In this document: in pieces, positions 1-5,177 of the stretch
Layout of the letters: each line of letters begins with the position of its first letter
Position numbering within the stretch: position 1 is the stretch's first letter
Source: Desulfobacteraceae bacterium
GTDB lineage: Bacteria > Desulfobacterota > Desulfobacteria > Desulfobacterales > BuS5
Reading direction: 5' to 3'
DNA: 8,146 nucleotides
Assembly: GCA_030642865.1 (NCBI GenBank)
Contig: DAOWMW010000052.1
Coordinates: forward strand, 1 to 8,146
Notes under the pieces: generated by a model
What the model saw: only the letters and a program-made list of their open reading frames with translations
Database searches by the model: none
Told to the model about the DNA's origin: nothing
Translations under genes and position numbers: made by a program

Positions 1-150
1 CATATTCACAGTTTTATGTTTAGGCCCAAAACATGCAAGATCATCCTGGGATTCTGAATATTCAGGTGGTGAAGGGCCTGCTTCTGCGTATGCAGAAAAA
101 ATTAATAAAAACATTGCTGCAACAGTAAACTTTAAAACTTTGAATTGCAT
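1..150 (-). CDS. Exported protein of unknown function, N-terminal part only
   Basis: An open frame starts at an ATG (148-150) and runs off the left edge after 50 codons. Its N-terminus is a textbook Sec signal peptide: MQFKVLK, then a hydrophobic core rich in V, A, F, L and I (about residues 8-20), then SAYAEA, which offers signal peptidase I sites after AYA or AEA. The mature part begins GPSPPEYSES and contains one cysteine (about residue 40). That cysteine is not placed like a lipobox, so a soluble periplasmic or secreted product is more likely than a lipoprotein. A weak GTGAG lies just upstream of the start. I do not recognise the family from this short piece. The gene is separated from the next one upstream by about 507 nt full of repeats, so it probably has its own promoter, although I could not pick a convincing one. 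Confidence 0.7.
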   Translation of the reverse strand, partial: MQFKVLKFTVAAMFLLIFSAYAEAGPSPPEYSESQDDLACFGPKHKTVNM

Positions 151-205
151 AATAATCTCACGTGTAAGTTTAAATTTAAAGGCTTAAAAAATAGCAGGCT
201 GTGGA

Positions 206-226
206 GTTAGCAGTTAGCTATTAGCC
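206..226 (+). repeat. Three tandem TTAGC heptads
   Basis: GTTAGCA, GTTAGCT and ATTAGCC follow one another with a strict 7-bp period. Similar heptads occur in the opposite orientation at 613-633, so the two runs flank the hairpins and the palindromic element between them. The array is short and its role is unknown; it may be a spreading short tandem repeat or the eroded end of an older element. Confidence 0.5.
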
Positions 227-300
227 AAAATGATAACAGGATATGTTTTTATCCACTGGATGTTATTTCCTGCTGACGAAATGCCCTGGTTTTTCAAAGT

Positions 301-325
301 AGGGCGGACTCCATATCCCCGCCCT
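301..325. repeat. GC-rich hairpin, REP-like
   Basis: AGGGCGG (301-307) and CCGCCCT (319-325) are perfect inverted arms around an 11-nt loop. The sequence just right of it (321-356) has two mutually exclusive or pseudoknot-like pairings: CCCTG with CAGGG, and CCATTT with AAATGG. Neither strand has a T-run after the stem, so this is not a classical intrinsic terminator. It resembles short extragenic palindromes of the GGGCGG...CCGCCC type. Confidence 0.45.
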
Positions 326-364
326 GTCCATTTTCATATCCGCAGGGCAGAAATGGATTCTACC

Positions 365-387
365 GGGCAACCACACAGGGTTTGCCC
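365..387. repeat. Second REP-like hairpin, next to the palindromic element
   Basis: GGGCAA (365-370) pairs with TTGCCC (382-387) around an 11-nt loop. The right arm ends exactly where the TTA duplication of the 157-bp element begins (388-390). The inner GCAACCACACAGG resembles the exact repeat GCTAACCGCACAGG seen at 627 and 2043. No T-run follows the stem. Confidence 0.45.
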
Positions 388-390
388 TTA

Positions 391-547
391 GGGCTCGCCC
401 AAAAATAACTTAACATTTTAAGCGTCGATCCATCCTGCCTGACTGCGTTACGAAAACGTATAAATATCCTGATATTCCTACGCTTTCGCGCCTTGCCAGG
501 CAGACGCCTCAACACTTAAAATTGCCAATTTATTTTTGGGCGAACCC
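391..547 (-). mobile_element. 157-bp palindromic MITE-like element, copy A
   Basis: This imperfect palindrome is exactly 157 bp. It is bounded by TTA at 388-390 and TTA at 548-550, read as a 3-bp target duplication. It lies in the opposite orientation to copies B and C. Its ends are GGGCTCGCCCAAAAATAA and, on the other strand, GGGTTCGCCCAAAAATAA, which is an 18-bp terminal inverted repeat with one mismatch. After reverse complementing I count 8 differences from copy C (about 95% identity). There is no coding capacity, so it would need a transposase supplied elsewhere. It lies about 110 nt beyond the stop codon of the DUF4037 gene. Confidence 0.8.
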
Positions 548-612
548 TTAGGTTGAAATCAGGTCGGCAAATGTAACAAGACCAGGCAGATGTTGAATAG
601 TTTCATGGAAAA

Positions 613-641
613 GCTAACACCTGATAGCTAACCGCACAGGT
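613..641 (-). repeat. TTAGC heptads and 15-bp exact repeat
   Basis: GCTAACA (613-619), CCTGATA (620-626) and GCTAACC (627-633) keep a 7-bp period and are the inverse of the TTAGC heptads at 206-226. GCTAACCGCACAGGT (627-641) occurs again without mismatch at 2043-2057. Both copies lie shortly beyond the stop codon of a minus-strand gene (17 nt and 28 nt away). Confidence 0.5.
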
Positions 642-657
642 CAAAAAATAGCGAAGA

Positions 658-1581
658 TCATCCCAACCATACATCCCTTTGTTTCAGGTTCTGGTCCTTT
701 ATTTTGCCATGGATAATGGGGCCGTGGTCGAGGAGAAAGTCACTGGAAGAATCGCTTAGTCCCTCCTCTTTAAATTTTTTTATCACTTCTGTGCATATAT
801 GTTCAATAATTTCATTTTTTTTCTTATAATCCAGGGTTCCGATCAAATCGTTTATTCTTGTATATAAAAAATCGCCAAGTATGGGAAGAGCTTGGAGCGC
901 ATGGTGCATCCATTTATAAAAAGGTGTATATCGTCTGTTTAAAAGAAAAATCATCGATATAATATCGGAGCAAAATTTTATTTCAGAGTAAAAAAGGGGA
1001 AAGCGTTCTTTTCTGGCCGCAGACCGCATAAAATTATACTGCCCTGACTGGGCGCATGACATGCATCTTGCCGCTATTTTAACCAGCCTGATATCATCGG
1101 GATAAAAATTTAGGAGTTTATCCCTTATTTTGGTAAATTCCCCTAAAGGATCTGTGAAGACTTTGCCGTTGGTACATTTTGAAAGGTAATCTTCCGGCAG
1201 GTAAAGCCATTCTTCAAGGGAATCCGGAGGCTCAGGCCTCCCAATGAATTTACTGTAAAATGGCCCTGTTTCAAAGACACCGACCCTGCCGCTTCCCCAT
1301 TCACTTATAAGCCGTTTATTGCCTCTGTAGGTTTGAGGCAGTTTTTCGTATTCGGCCTGAAGCTGTTTGCCGATAGCCTTGTAATCTTCCATGGTGAGCC
1401 ATAAGCAGAATCCTGGCCCCCAGTCGTGATCCCTGGAAATTTTGTCATCAAAACCGAAACACTCCGAACCTTCGCCAACAAGACCTGTGGCGATTCTGTC
1501 TTTATATTTCGGAAATTTTTTTTCTATCATATCAATTCCATGGGCAGCATAGTATTTTTCTGATAATTGCAAACCTTTCAT
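658..1581 (-). CDS. DUF4037 protein, predicted nucleotidyltransferase fold
   Basis: The 307-residue protein matches what I know of the DUF4037 family: GEGSECFGFDD at 36-46 followed by SRDHDWGP at 49-56. The pattern G38-S39, an 11-residue gap, then D51-x-D53 is the layout of the metal-binding active site in nucleotidyltransferase folds (kanamycin nucleotidyltransferase and MNT relatives). A helical C-terminal part carries the family signatures AQSGQYN (177-183) and FLLNRRYTPFYKW (212-224). There is no signal peptide or membrane segment, so it should be cytoplasmic. The ATG at 1581 is supported by GAGGA six bases upstream. The natural substrate is unknown; transfer of a nucleotide to a small molecule or protein is only inference from the fold. 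The gene stands alone between long gaps and appears to have its own promoter (see 1710-1739). Family call strong, activity uncertain. Confidence 0.85.
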   Translation of the reverse strand: MKGLQLSEKYYAAHGIDMIEKKFPKYKDRIATGLVGEGSECFGFDDKISRDHDWGPGFCLWLTMEDYKAIGKQLQAEYEKLPQTYRGNKRLISEWGSGRVGVFETGPFYSKFIGRPEPPDSLEEWLYLPEDYLSKCTNGKVFTDPLGEFTKIRDKLLNFYPDDIRLVKIAARCMSCAQSGQYNFMRSAARKERFPLFYSEIKFCSDIISMIFLLNRRYTPFYKWMHHALQALPILGDFLYTRINDLIGTLDYKKKNEIIEHICTEVIKKFKEEGLSDSSSDFLLDHGPIIHGKIKDQNLKQRDVWLG

Positions 1582-1630
1582 ATGAGTTCCTCATTTTCAA
1601 AATTTTATTTTATTGAAGTTTTTAAAAAAA

Positions 1631-1661
1631 AAATTTGTCATGAAAATGAAATTTGTCATGA
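1631..1661. repeat. Two 13-bp direct repeats in the DUF4037 leader
   Basis: AAATTTGTCATGA occurs at 1631-1643 and again at 1649-1661, an 18-bp period. The pair lies between the candidate promoter and the DUF4037 ribosome binding site, 50 to 80 nt before the start codon. It could be a tandem operator or an RNA-binding site in the 5' leader; the sequence does not decide which. Confidence 0.5.
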
Positions 1662-1709
1662 GCTTGAACAGATAGCATATATGGATATAAATTTTCAATA
1701 AATTAATCA

Positions 1710-1739
1710 ATTATACCTGACGTCATACAGATTAGCCAA
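1710..1739 (-). promoter_or_regulatory. Candidate sigma-70 promoter for the DUF4037 gene
   Basis: On the minus strand a -35-like TTGGCT (1734-1739) is followed after 18 bp by a perfect -10 TATAAT (1710-1715). Initiation near 1703 would give a leader of about 120 nt. The spacer contains the perfect palindrome TGACGTCA (1718-1725), which could be a regulator site overlapping the promoter. The -10 is perfect but the -35 matches consensus only partly. Confidence 0.45.
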
Positions 1740-1818
1740 ATAGTTACCCTTGATTTTATATGTAATCTGTGTATTTATTTAATGTTTCAATGAAAACTGT
1801 TAATTTCCCCGTTTTTTG

Positions 1819-1840
1819 GGGCACTATTTGGACAGTGCCC
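1819..1840. repeat. Short GC hairpin
   Basis: GGGCACT (1819-1825) and AGTGCCC (1834-1840) form a perfect 7-bp stem with an 8-nt loop. An alternative pairing joins CCCC (1807-1810) to GGGG (1818-1821). On the plus strand a run of seven T follows only after about 20 nt, and on the minus strand no T-run follows, so I do not call it a terminator. Confidence 0.4.
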
Positions 1841-1880
1841 ATATTCAGATGGTGCCTGATTATTTTTTTGACTATATTAA

Positions 1881-2037
1881 GGACTCGATCGAAAATAAAT
1901 TGGCAATTTTAAGTGTTGAGGCGCCTGCCTGACAAGGCGTGAAAACGCAGGAATATCAAGATATTTATACGTTTTCGTAACGCAGTCAGGCAGGATGGAT
2001 CGACGCTCAAAATGCTAAGTTATTTTTGATCGAGCCC
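1881..2037 (+). mobile_element. 157-bp palindromic MITE-like element, copy B
   Basis: This copy has the same length and orientation as copy C, with 10 differences by eye (about 94% identity). It is flanked by TAA at 1878-1880 and TAA at 2038-2040. The ends are GGACTCGATCGAAAATAA and, on the other strand, GGGCTCGATCAAAAATAA. The GATC within both ends is unique to this copy and is matched left to right. The centre is AATATC-AA-GATATT. It begins 47 nt after the stop codon of the membrane protein gene and ends more than 200 nt upstream of the DUF4037 promoter. Confidence 0.85.
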
Positions 2038-2042
2038 TAAGG

Positions 2043-2057
2043 GCTAACCGCACAGGT
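2043..2057 (+). repeat. 15-bp exact repeat, second copy
   Basis: GCTAACCGCACAGGT is identical to 627-641. It lies just outside the TAA duplication of element copy B and 28 nt beyond the stop of the membrane protein gene. A diverged relative, GCAACCACACAGG, lies at 367-379, just outside copy A. Confidence 0.5.
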
Positions 2058-2084
2058 TAAAATTATTTGACTGACGATCTACAG

Positions 2085-2864
2085 CTACCTTTCAGAGGAT
2101 ATCCAGAGCGTTTCACCATCAAACTGAATGTGATTTACATTATCATATTCAATGGAATCAAGCAGTGCAAAGATCTGTGTCATATTATAAATGACAAGTT
2201 TGCTTAAGGGTTGAATAAGGTTAATATCAGTGTCGAGCCGGTTTTCTTTTATATTGTAAATATTTACAATATGCTCAGAAAATTTCAAAAGTTTTCCAAT
2301 CCCTGAACTGTAACCCAGCTTATCAGGTTCGTCAGAGGTAGGGGCAATGGAAATAGCTCTGTAATCGAAATAATCCTTTAAAAATTTAAAATGTATATTC
2401 CATATATTATCATTTCTCTGGACAACATATATTCCGAATGTTTCGACATTTTCTTTTAAGGAATCTGCATCTCCGTTAATGGATTTTTCGATTATATCTC
2501 CTGATTTAAGGCGTATTTTATCTATTATTGTCTGCATGGGAACAGTGGAATCACCCACTTTAAATAATTCATCAGACTTAATAATCATATCAACACCTTT
2601 GCCCATACCAAATTCCGTTTTCCGTTTTTCCATCAATAAGGCTGTCTCTGTATCTGCGTCTGAATCTTTTTTTATTTTATCATAATCTATGAGGGTCCGT
2701 TTTGATACGGGAATATTTTTCCCCGGGATTACTGAAACAGCAGCAGGGGGTGTTTTCTCTTTTTTAAAAAACCAGGAACCGATTATCAAAAGCGCAGCAA
2801 GTACCGCAAAAATAATTGCAAAGGTAAATATTTTTTGGGAAATCGTTCTTTTTCGCCTGGGCAT
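2085..2864 (-). CDS. Single-pass membrane protein with LysM-like stretch
   Basis: The 259-residue protein starts with a basic head (MPRRKR), then one strongly hydrophobic segment at about 11-32, then a hydrophilic remainder. The positive-inside rule puts the N-terminus in the cytoplasm and the bulk in the periplasm. Residues 145-161 (IYVVQRNDNIWNIHFKF) resemble the opening of a LysM domain (YxVxxGDxLWxI), with the usual glycine replaced by asparagine. If real this suggests peptidoglycan contact, but it is a single degenerate unit. The rest, including a GYSSGIGKLLKFSEHIVNIYN segment at 184-204, I do not recognise. The ATG at 2864 has GGAGG only three bases upstream, close but usable. It lies downstream of rng with copy C of the repeat element between them. 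A poor promoter-like pair (TTGATA at 2902-2907, TTTTAT at 2879-2884, minus strand) sits in the last 50 nt. Gene confident, function unknown. Confidence 0.75.
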   Translation of the reverse strand: MPRRKRTISQKIFTFAIIFAVLAALLIIGSWFFKKEKTPPAAVSVIPGKNIPVSKRTLIDYDKIKKDSDADTETALLMEKRKTEFGMGKGVDMIIKSDELFKVGDSTVPMQTIIDKIRLKSGDIIEKSINGDADSLKENVETFGIYVVQRNDNIWNIHFKFLKDYFDYRAISIAPTSDEPDKLGYSSGIGKLLKFSEHIVNIYNIKENRLDTDINLIQPLSKLVIYNMTQIFALLDSIEYDNVNHIQFDGETLWISSER

Positions 2865-2914
2865 AATCCTCCAAAAAGATAAAATAAATCAGCAGCAAAA
2901 ATATCAAACCCTTA

Positions 2915-3071
2915 GGGTTCGCTCAAAAATAAATTGGCAATTTTAAGTGTTGAGGCGCCTGCCTGCCAAGGCGCGAAAACGCAGGAATATCAAGATATTT
3001 ATACGTTTTCGTAACGCAGTCAGGCAGGAGGGATCGACGCTTAAAATGTTAAGTTATTTTTGAGCGAGCCC
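2915..3071 (+). mobile_element. 157-bp palindromic MITE-like element, copy C
   Basis: This copy is the least altered by consensus. It is flanked by TTA at 2912-2914 and TTA at 3072-3074. The ends are GGGTTCGCTCAAAAATAA and, on the other strand, GGGCTCGCTCAAAAATAA (one mismatch in 18). The arms remain complementary, with interruptions, into an AATATC-AA-GATATT centre. It fills most of the gap between the rng stop codon (24 nt away) and the start of the membrane protein gene. An rng transcript reading on would therefore contain the whole hairpin. Confidence 0.85.
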
Positions 3072-3095
3072 TTAACATGATTTAAGGCTATCAAA

Positions 3096-4574
3096 TTAGT
3101 TTGATGAAGGCTTAAAAGTACATGTAATTTTATCATCTCCAGGGACCATTGTTCCATCCCCCTTAATAATGATGTCAATTCCCCGCGTTGTTTCCAGAGA
3201 AAGAATAACTTTTCTCTTTTTATTCAAAAGATATGATGCCACAGCGGGTGGAACAACTCCCTCCACACATATTATTTCATTTTTCAAAATTTCAAGTTTC
3301 AGTTTACGCAAAAATCCAAGGCCCAGCATCTCAGGAGAGGGGACCTGCCCTTTACCATGGCAATATTTACAAGGGGTAAAACTACTATGTTCAATTGATG
3401 GCCTGATCCTTTGCCTCGACATCTCCATTAAGCCGAATTTTGATATTTTACCGATTTTTGTTTTGGCCTTATCTGCTTTTACATGAGTCTTCATGGCCTT
3501 TTCAATTTTCAACTTATGTTTTGGATCTTTCATGTCAATGAAATCTAACACAACAAGCCCCCCTAAATCCCTCAAGTGGAGTTGTCGCGCGATCTCTTCG
3601 GCAGCTTCCAGGTTTGTTTCAAAGGCTGTCTGTTCAATGGAAGCACCTTTGTTGGCCTTCCCAGAATTTACATCCACAGCGACTAAAGCCTCCGTCTGCT
3701 CTACTACAATGGAACCTCCAGATTTCAAGTTAACTCTACTTTTAAATATTGATGCAATCTGACTTTCAAGTTGAAACTTTGTAAATATTGGTTTTTTCCC
3801 CTTATAGTGCTTAACATATTTCACAGACTTGGGGGATATTATCCTGATAAAAGCTCTGACCTCCTTGCAAACCGATTCATCATCCACAAGAATTTCAGTA
3901 ATATCAGGAGTAAAATAATCTCTTAAAGACCTTACAACAAGATTGCTTTCCTTATAAAGGATGGATGGCGCATTTTCGTCATTAACCCTTTGCTGAATAT
4001 CTTTCCAAAGCCGCAGAAGATAATTTAAATCTTTTGTAATCTGTTTTTTTGTACACCCTATCCCTGCTGTACGTACAATCAGCCCAAAATCATCAGATAA
4101 TGTCAGGCTTCCCATTAATTTTTTTAATCGCTCCCGTTCTTTTTCATCATCTATCTTCCTTGAAACGCCCCTGCTTTTACTGCCAGGCATAAAAACCACA
4201 TAGCGTCCGGGTAAAGATATAAAAGTGGTGAGCATGGCCCCTTTTTTCATGAATGGATCTTTTGTCACCTGCACAAGAAGCTCCTGCCCCCGCTTGACCA
4301 GGTTTGATATGGAATGATCTTTGTTAGGGTTGTCCTGGAAATAATCCTGATGAATTTCATTTTTTTGCAAAAAACCATGGCGCTGTCCTCCGTAATCGAC
4401 AAAAACGGCTTGAAGACTCGGTTCAACTCTGGTGACCACCCCTTTATAAATATTACCATGAAGAATTTCTTTTGTGTCGGTTTCAATCTGAAATTCAACA
4501 AGTTTGCTGTTTTTTATATTTGCAACCCTGCATTCTTCAGGATCAACAGCATTTATTACTATTTTGTTACTCAT
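3096..4574 (-). CDS. rng: Ribonuclease G (RNase E/G family)
   Basis: This single-strand-specific endoribonuclease acts in rRNA 5' maturation and mRNA decay. The ATG at 4574 gives 492 residues, close to the usual RNase G length of about 490, and lacks the long C-terminal scaffold of RNase E. An S1 domain lies at about 38-120 (GNIYKGVVTRVEPSLQAVFV). The 5'-phosphate sensor is seen in GLIVRTAG (R168, T169). Metal-binding aspartates are D301 in AVDVNSG and D344 in VVLDFIDM, 43 residues apart as in E. coli RNase E. The zinc-link cysteines are C402 and C405 (CKYC). A small dimer domain follows. The frame extends to a TTG at 4604, but the inner ATG has AGGGA at proper spacing and begins at the conserved MSNKIVINA. 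It follows tsaE after 102 nt, so it may be the last gene of the operon or have a weak promoter of its own. No intrinsic terminator follows; instead copy C of the palindrome begins 24 nt after the stop. Confidence 0.95.
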   Translation of the reverse strand: MSNKIVINAVDPEECRVANIKNSKLVEFQIETDTKEILHGNIYKGVVTRVEPSLQAVFVDYGGQRHGFLQKNEIHQDYFQDNPNKDHSISNLVKRGQELLVQVTKDPFMKKGAMLTTFISLPGRYVVFMPGSKSRGVSRKIDDEKERERLKKLMGSLTLSDDFGLIVRTAGIGCTKKQITKDLNYLLRLWKDIQQRVNDENAPSILYKESNLVVRSLRDYFTPDITEILVDDESVCKEVRAFIRIISPKSVKYVKHYKGKKPIFTKFQLESQIASIFKSRVNLKSGGSIVVEQTEALVAVDVNSGKANKGASIEQTAFETNLEAAEEIARQLHLRDLGGLVVLDFIDMKDPKHKLKIEKAMKTHVKADKAKTKIGKISKFGLMEMSRQRIRPSIEHSSFTPCKYCHGKGQVPSPEMLGLGFLRKLKLEILKNEIICVEGVVPPAVASYLLNKKRKVILSLETTRGIDIIIKGDGTMVPGDDKITCTFKPSSN

Positions 4575-4676
4575 TAATTTCCCTGAATTCTGATAAATTT
4601 TCAAATTATTAGTCCCTGAACAAAAATTATTTTTTTGTTTGGACAGTAAATAATTTTACAAAGTTTTGACTGACAA

Positions 4677-5177
4677 CTATGTAAATTTATTTATATGAAA
4701 ATCTATATTTTTTATATTTTTTAACAGTCTAACTGCTTCATCTCCATAGGGAGTTATACTTATTTGCCGAGAATTGTCATCAACAAATTCAAAATGAACC
4801 GTAAAATTTTTAGGAAGATATTTTTCGTTCATTTTATCAGCCCATTCAATGGCAACCACACAACCCTTATCAAAAATCTCATCAAGACCGATCTCATATA
4901 AATCATTTGCAGAAAAGATGCGATAAAGATCCACATGGCACAAAGGAAGCCTGCCAGGATACTCATTTATCAAGGTAAATGTGGGGCTGGTAATATAATA
5001 ATTTTTCGAAATACCCATGCCGGATGCCAGCCCTTTTACAAAGGAAGTCTTTCCGCATCCCAGTTCCCCTGTCAAGGCAATAATTGCGCCAGGGAAAAGA
5101 GACGCTCCGACATCTTCCCCAAACAAATAGGTTTCGTCATATGAATGTGACACAAAATTAAATACAGATCCAGTCAT
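4677..5177 (-). CDS. tsaE: tRNA threonylcarbamoyladenosine biosynthesis ATPase TsaE
   Basis: TsaE is the ATPase that works with TsaB and TsaD to make t6A at position 37 of ANN-decoding tRNAs. The 166 residues fit the family. The P-loop is GELGCGKTS (37-45, with K43 and T44). The switch-like SPTFTLINEY is at 64-73, HVDLYR at 81-86 carries the conserved aspartate D83, and IEWADK at 110-115 carries E111. The C-terminus, rich in K, N and I, is not conserved. The start codon overlaps the nnr stop as ATGA (5174-5177), a mark of translational coupling. The Shine-Dalgarno is a modest GGTGG inside nnr. The nnr-tsaE pairing is common in bacteria, which supports the call. No anomaly was seen. Confidence 0.95.
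   Translation of the reverse strand: MTGSVFNFVSHSYDETYLFGEDVGASLFPGAIIALTGELGCGKTSFVKGLASGMGISKNYYITSPTFTLINEYPGRLPLCHVDLYRIFSANDLYEIGLDEIFDKGCVVAIEWADKMNEKYLPKNFTVHFEFVDDNSRQISITPYGDEAVRLLKNIKNIDFHINKFT

Larger units (their letters stand above)
151..657. other. Repeat-filled intergenic region
   Basis: This gap of 507 nt contains no convincing gene on either strand. From left to right it holds three tandem TTAGC-type heptads (206-226), a GC-rich hairpin (301-325), a second hairpin (365-387), a 157-bp palindromic element with its 3-bp duplication (388-550), and further TTAGC-type heptads in inverse orientation (613-633) that run into a 15-bp repeat (627-641). It is the 3' side of the DUF4037 gene and the 5' side of the exported protein gene. 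Confidence 0.7.
1582..2084. other. Intergenic region with promoter, direct repeats and palindromic element
   Basis: No gene is supported on either strand. Starting from the DUF4037 start codon the gap holds two 13-bp direct repeats (1631-1661), a candidate minus-strand promoter with an 8-bp palindrome in its spacer (1710-1739), a GC hairpin (1819-1840), the second 157-bp element with its TAA duplications (1878-2040), and a 15-bp exact repeat (2043-2057). Confidence 0.7.

Noticed and set aside
200..390. Riboswitch in front of the exported protein gene
   Set aside because: The hairpins do not match the core motifs of riboswitch classes I can recall (for example GEMM or cobalamin), and repeat-like features explain them better.
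1807..1870. Plus-strand intrinsic terminator
   Set aside because: The T-run comes about 20 nt after the stem and no plus-strand gene precedes it.
2479..2946. Plus-strand open frames opposite the membrane protein gene
   Set aside because: They lie antisense to a gene with a clear start, anchor and ribosome binding site, and their translations look like no protein family.
391..3071. CRISPR or phage attachment sites as explanation of the repeats
   Set aside because: There are three long palindromic copies, kilobases apart, in mixed orientation, each with its own short flanking duplication, and no cas, integrase or spacer-like units.
4575..4604. A TTG start giving ten more residues to RNase G
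   Set aside because: The inner ATG at 4574 has a good AGGGA Shine-Dalgarno and starts at the conserved family N-terminus; the extra residues have no family support.
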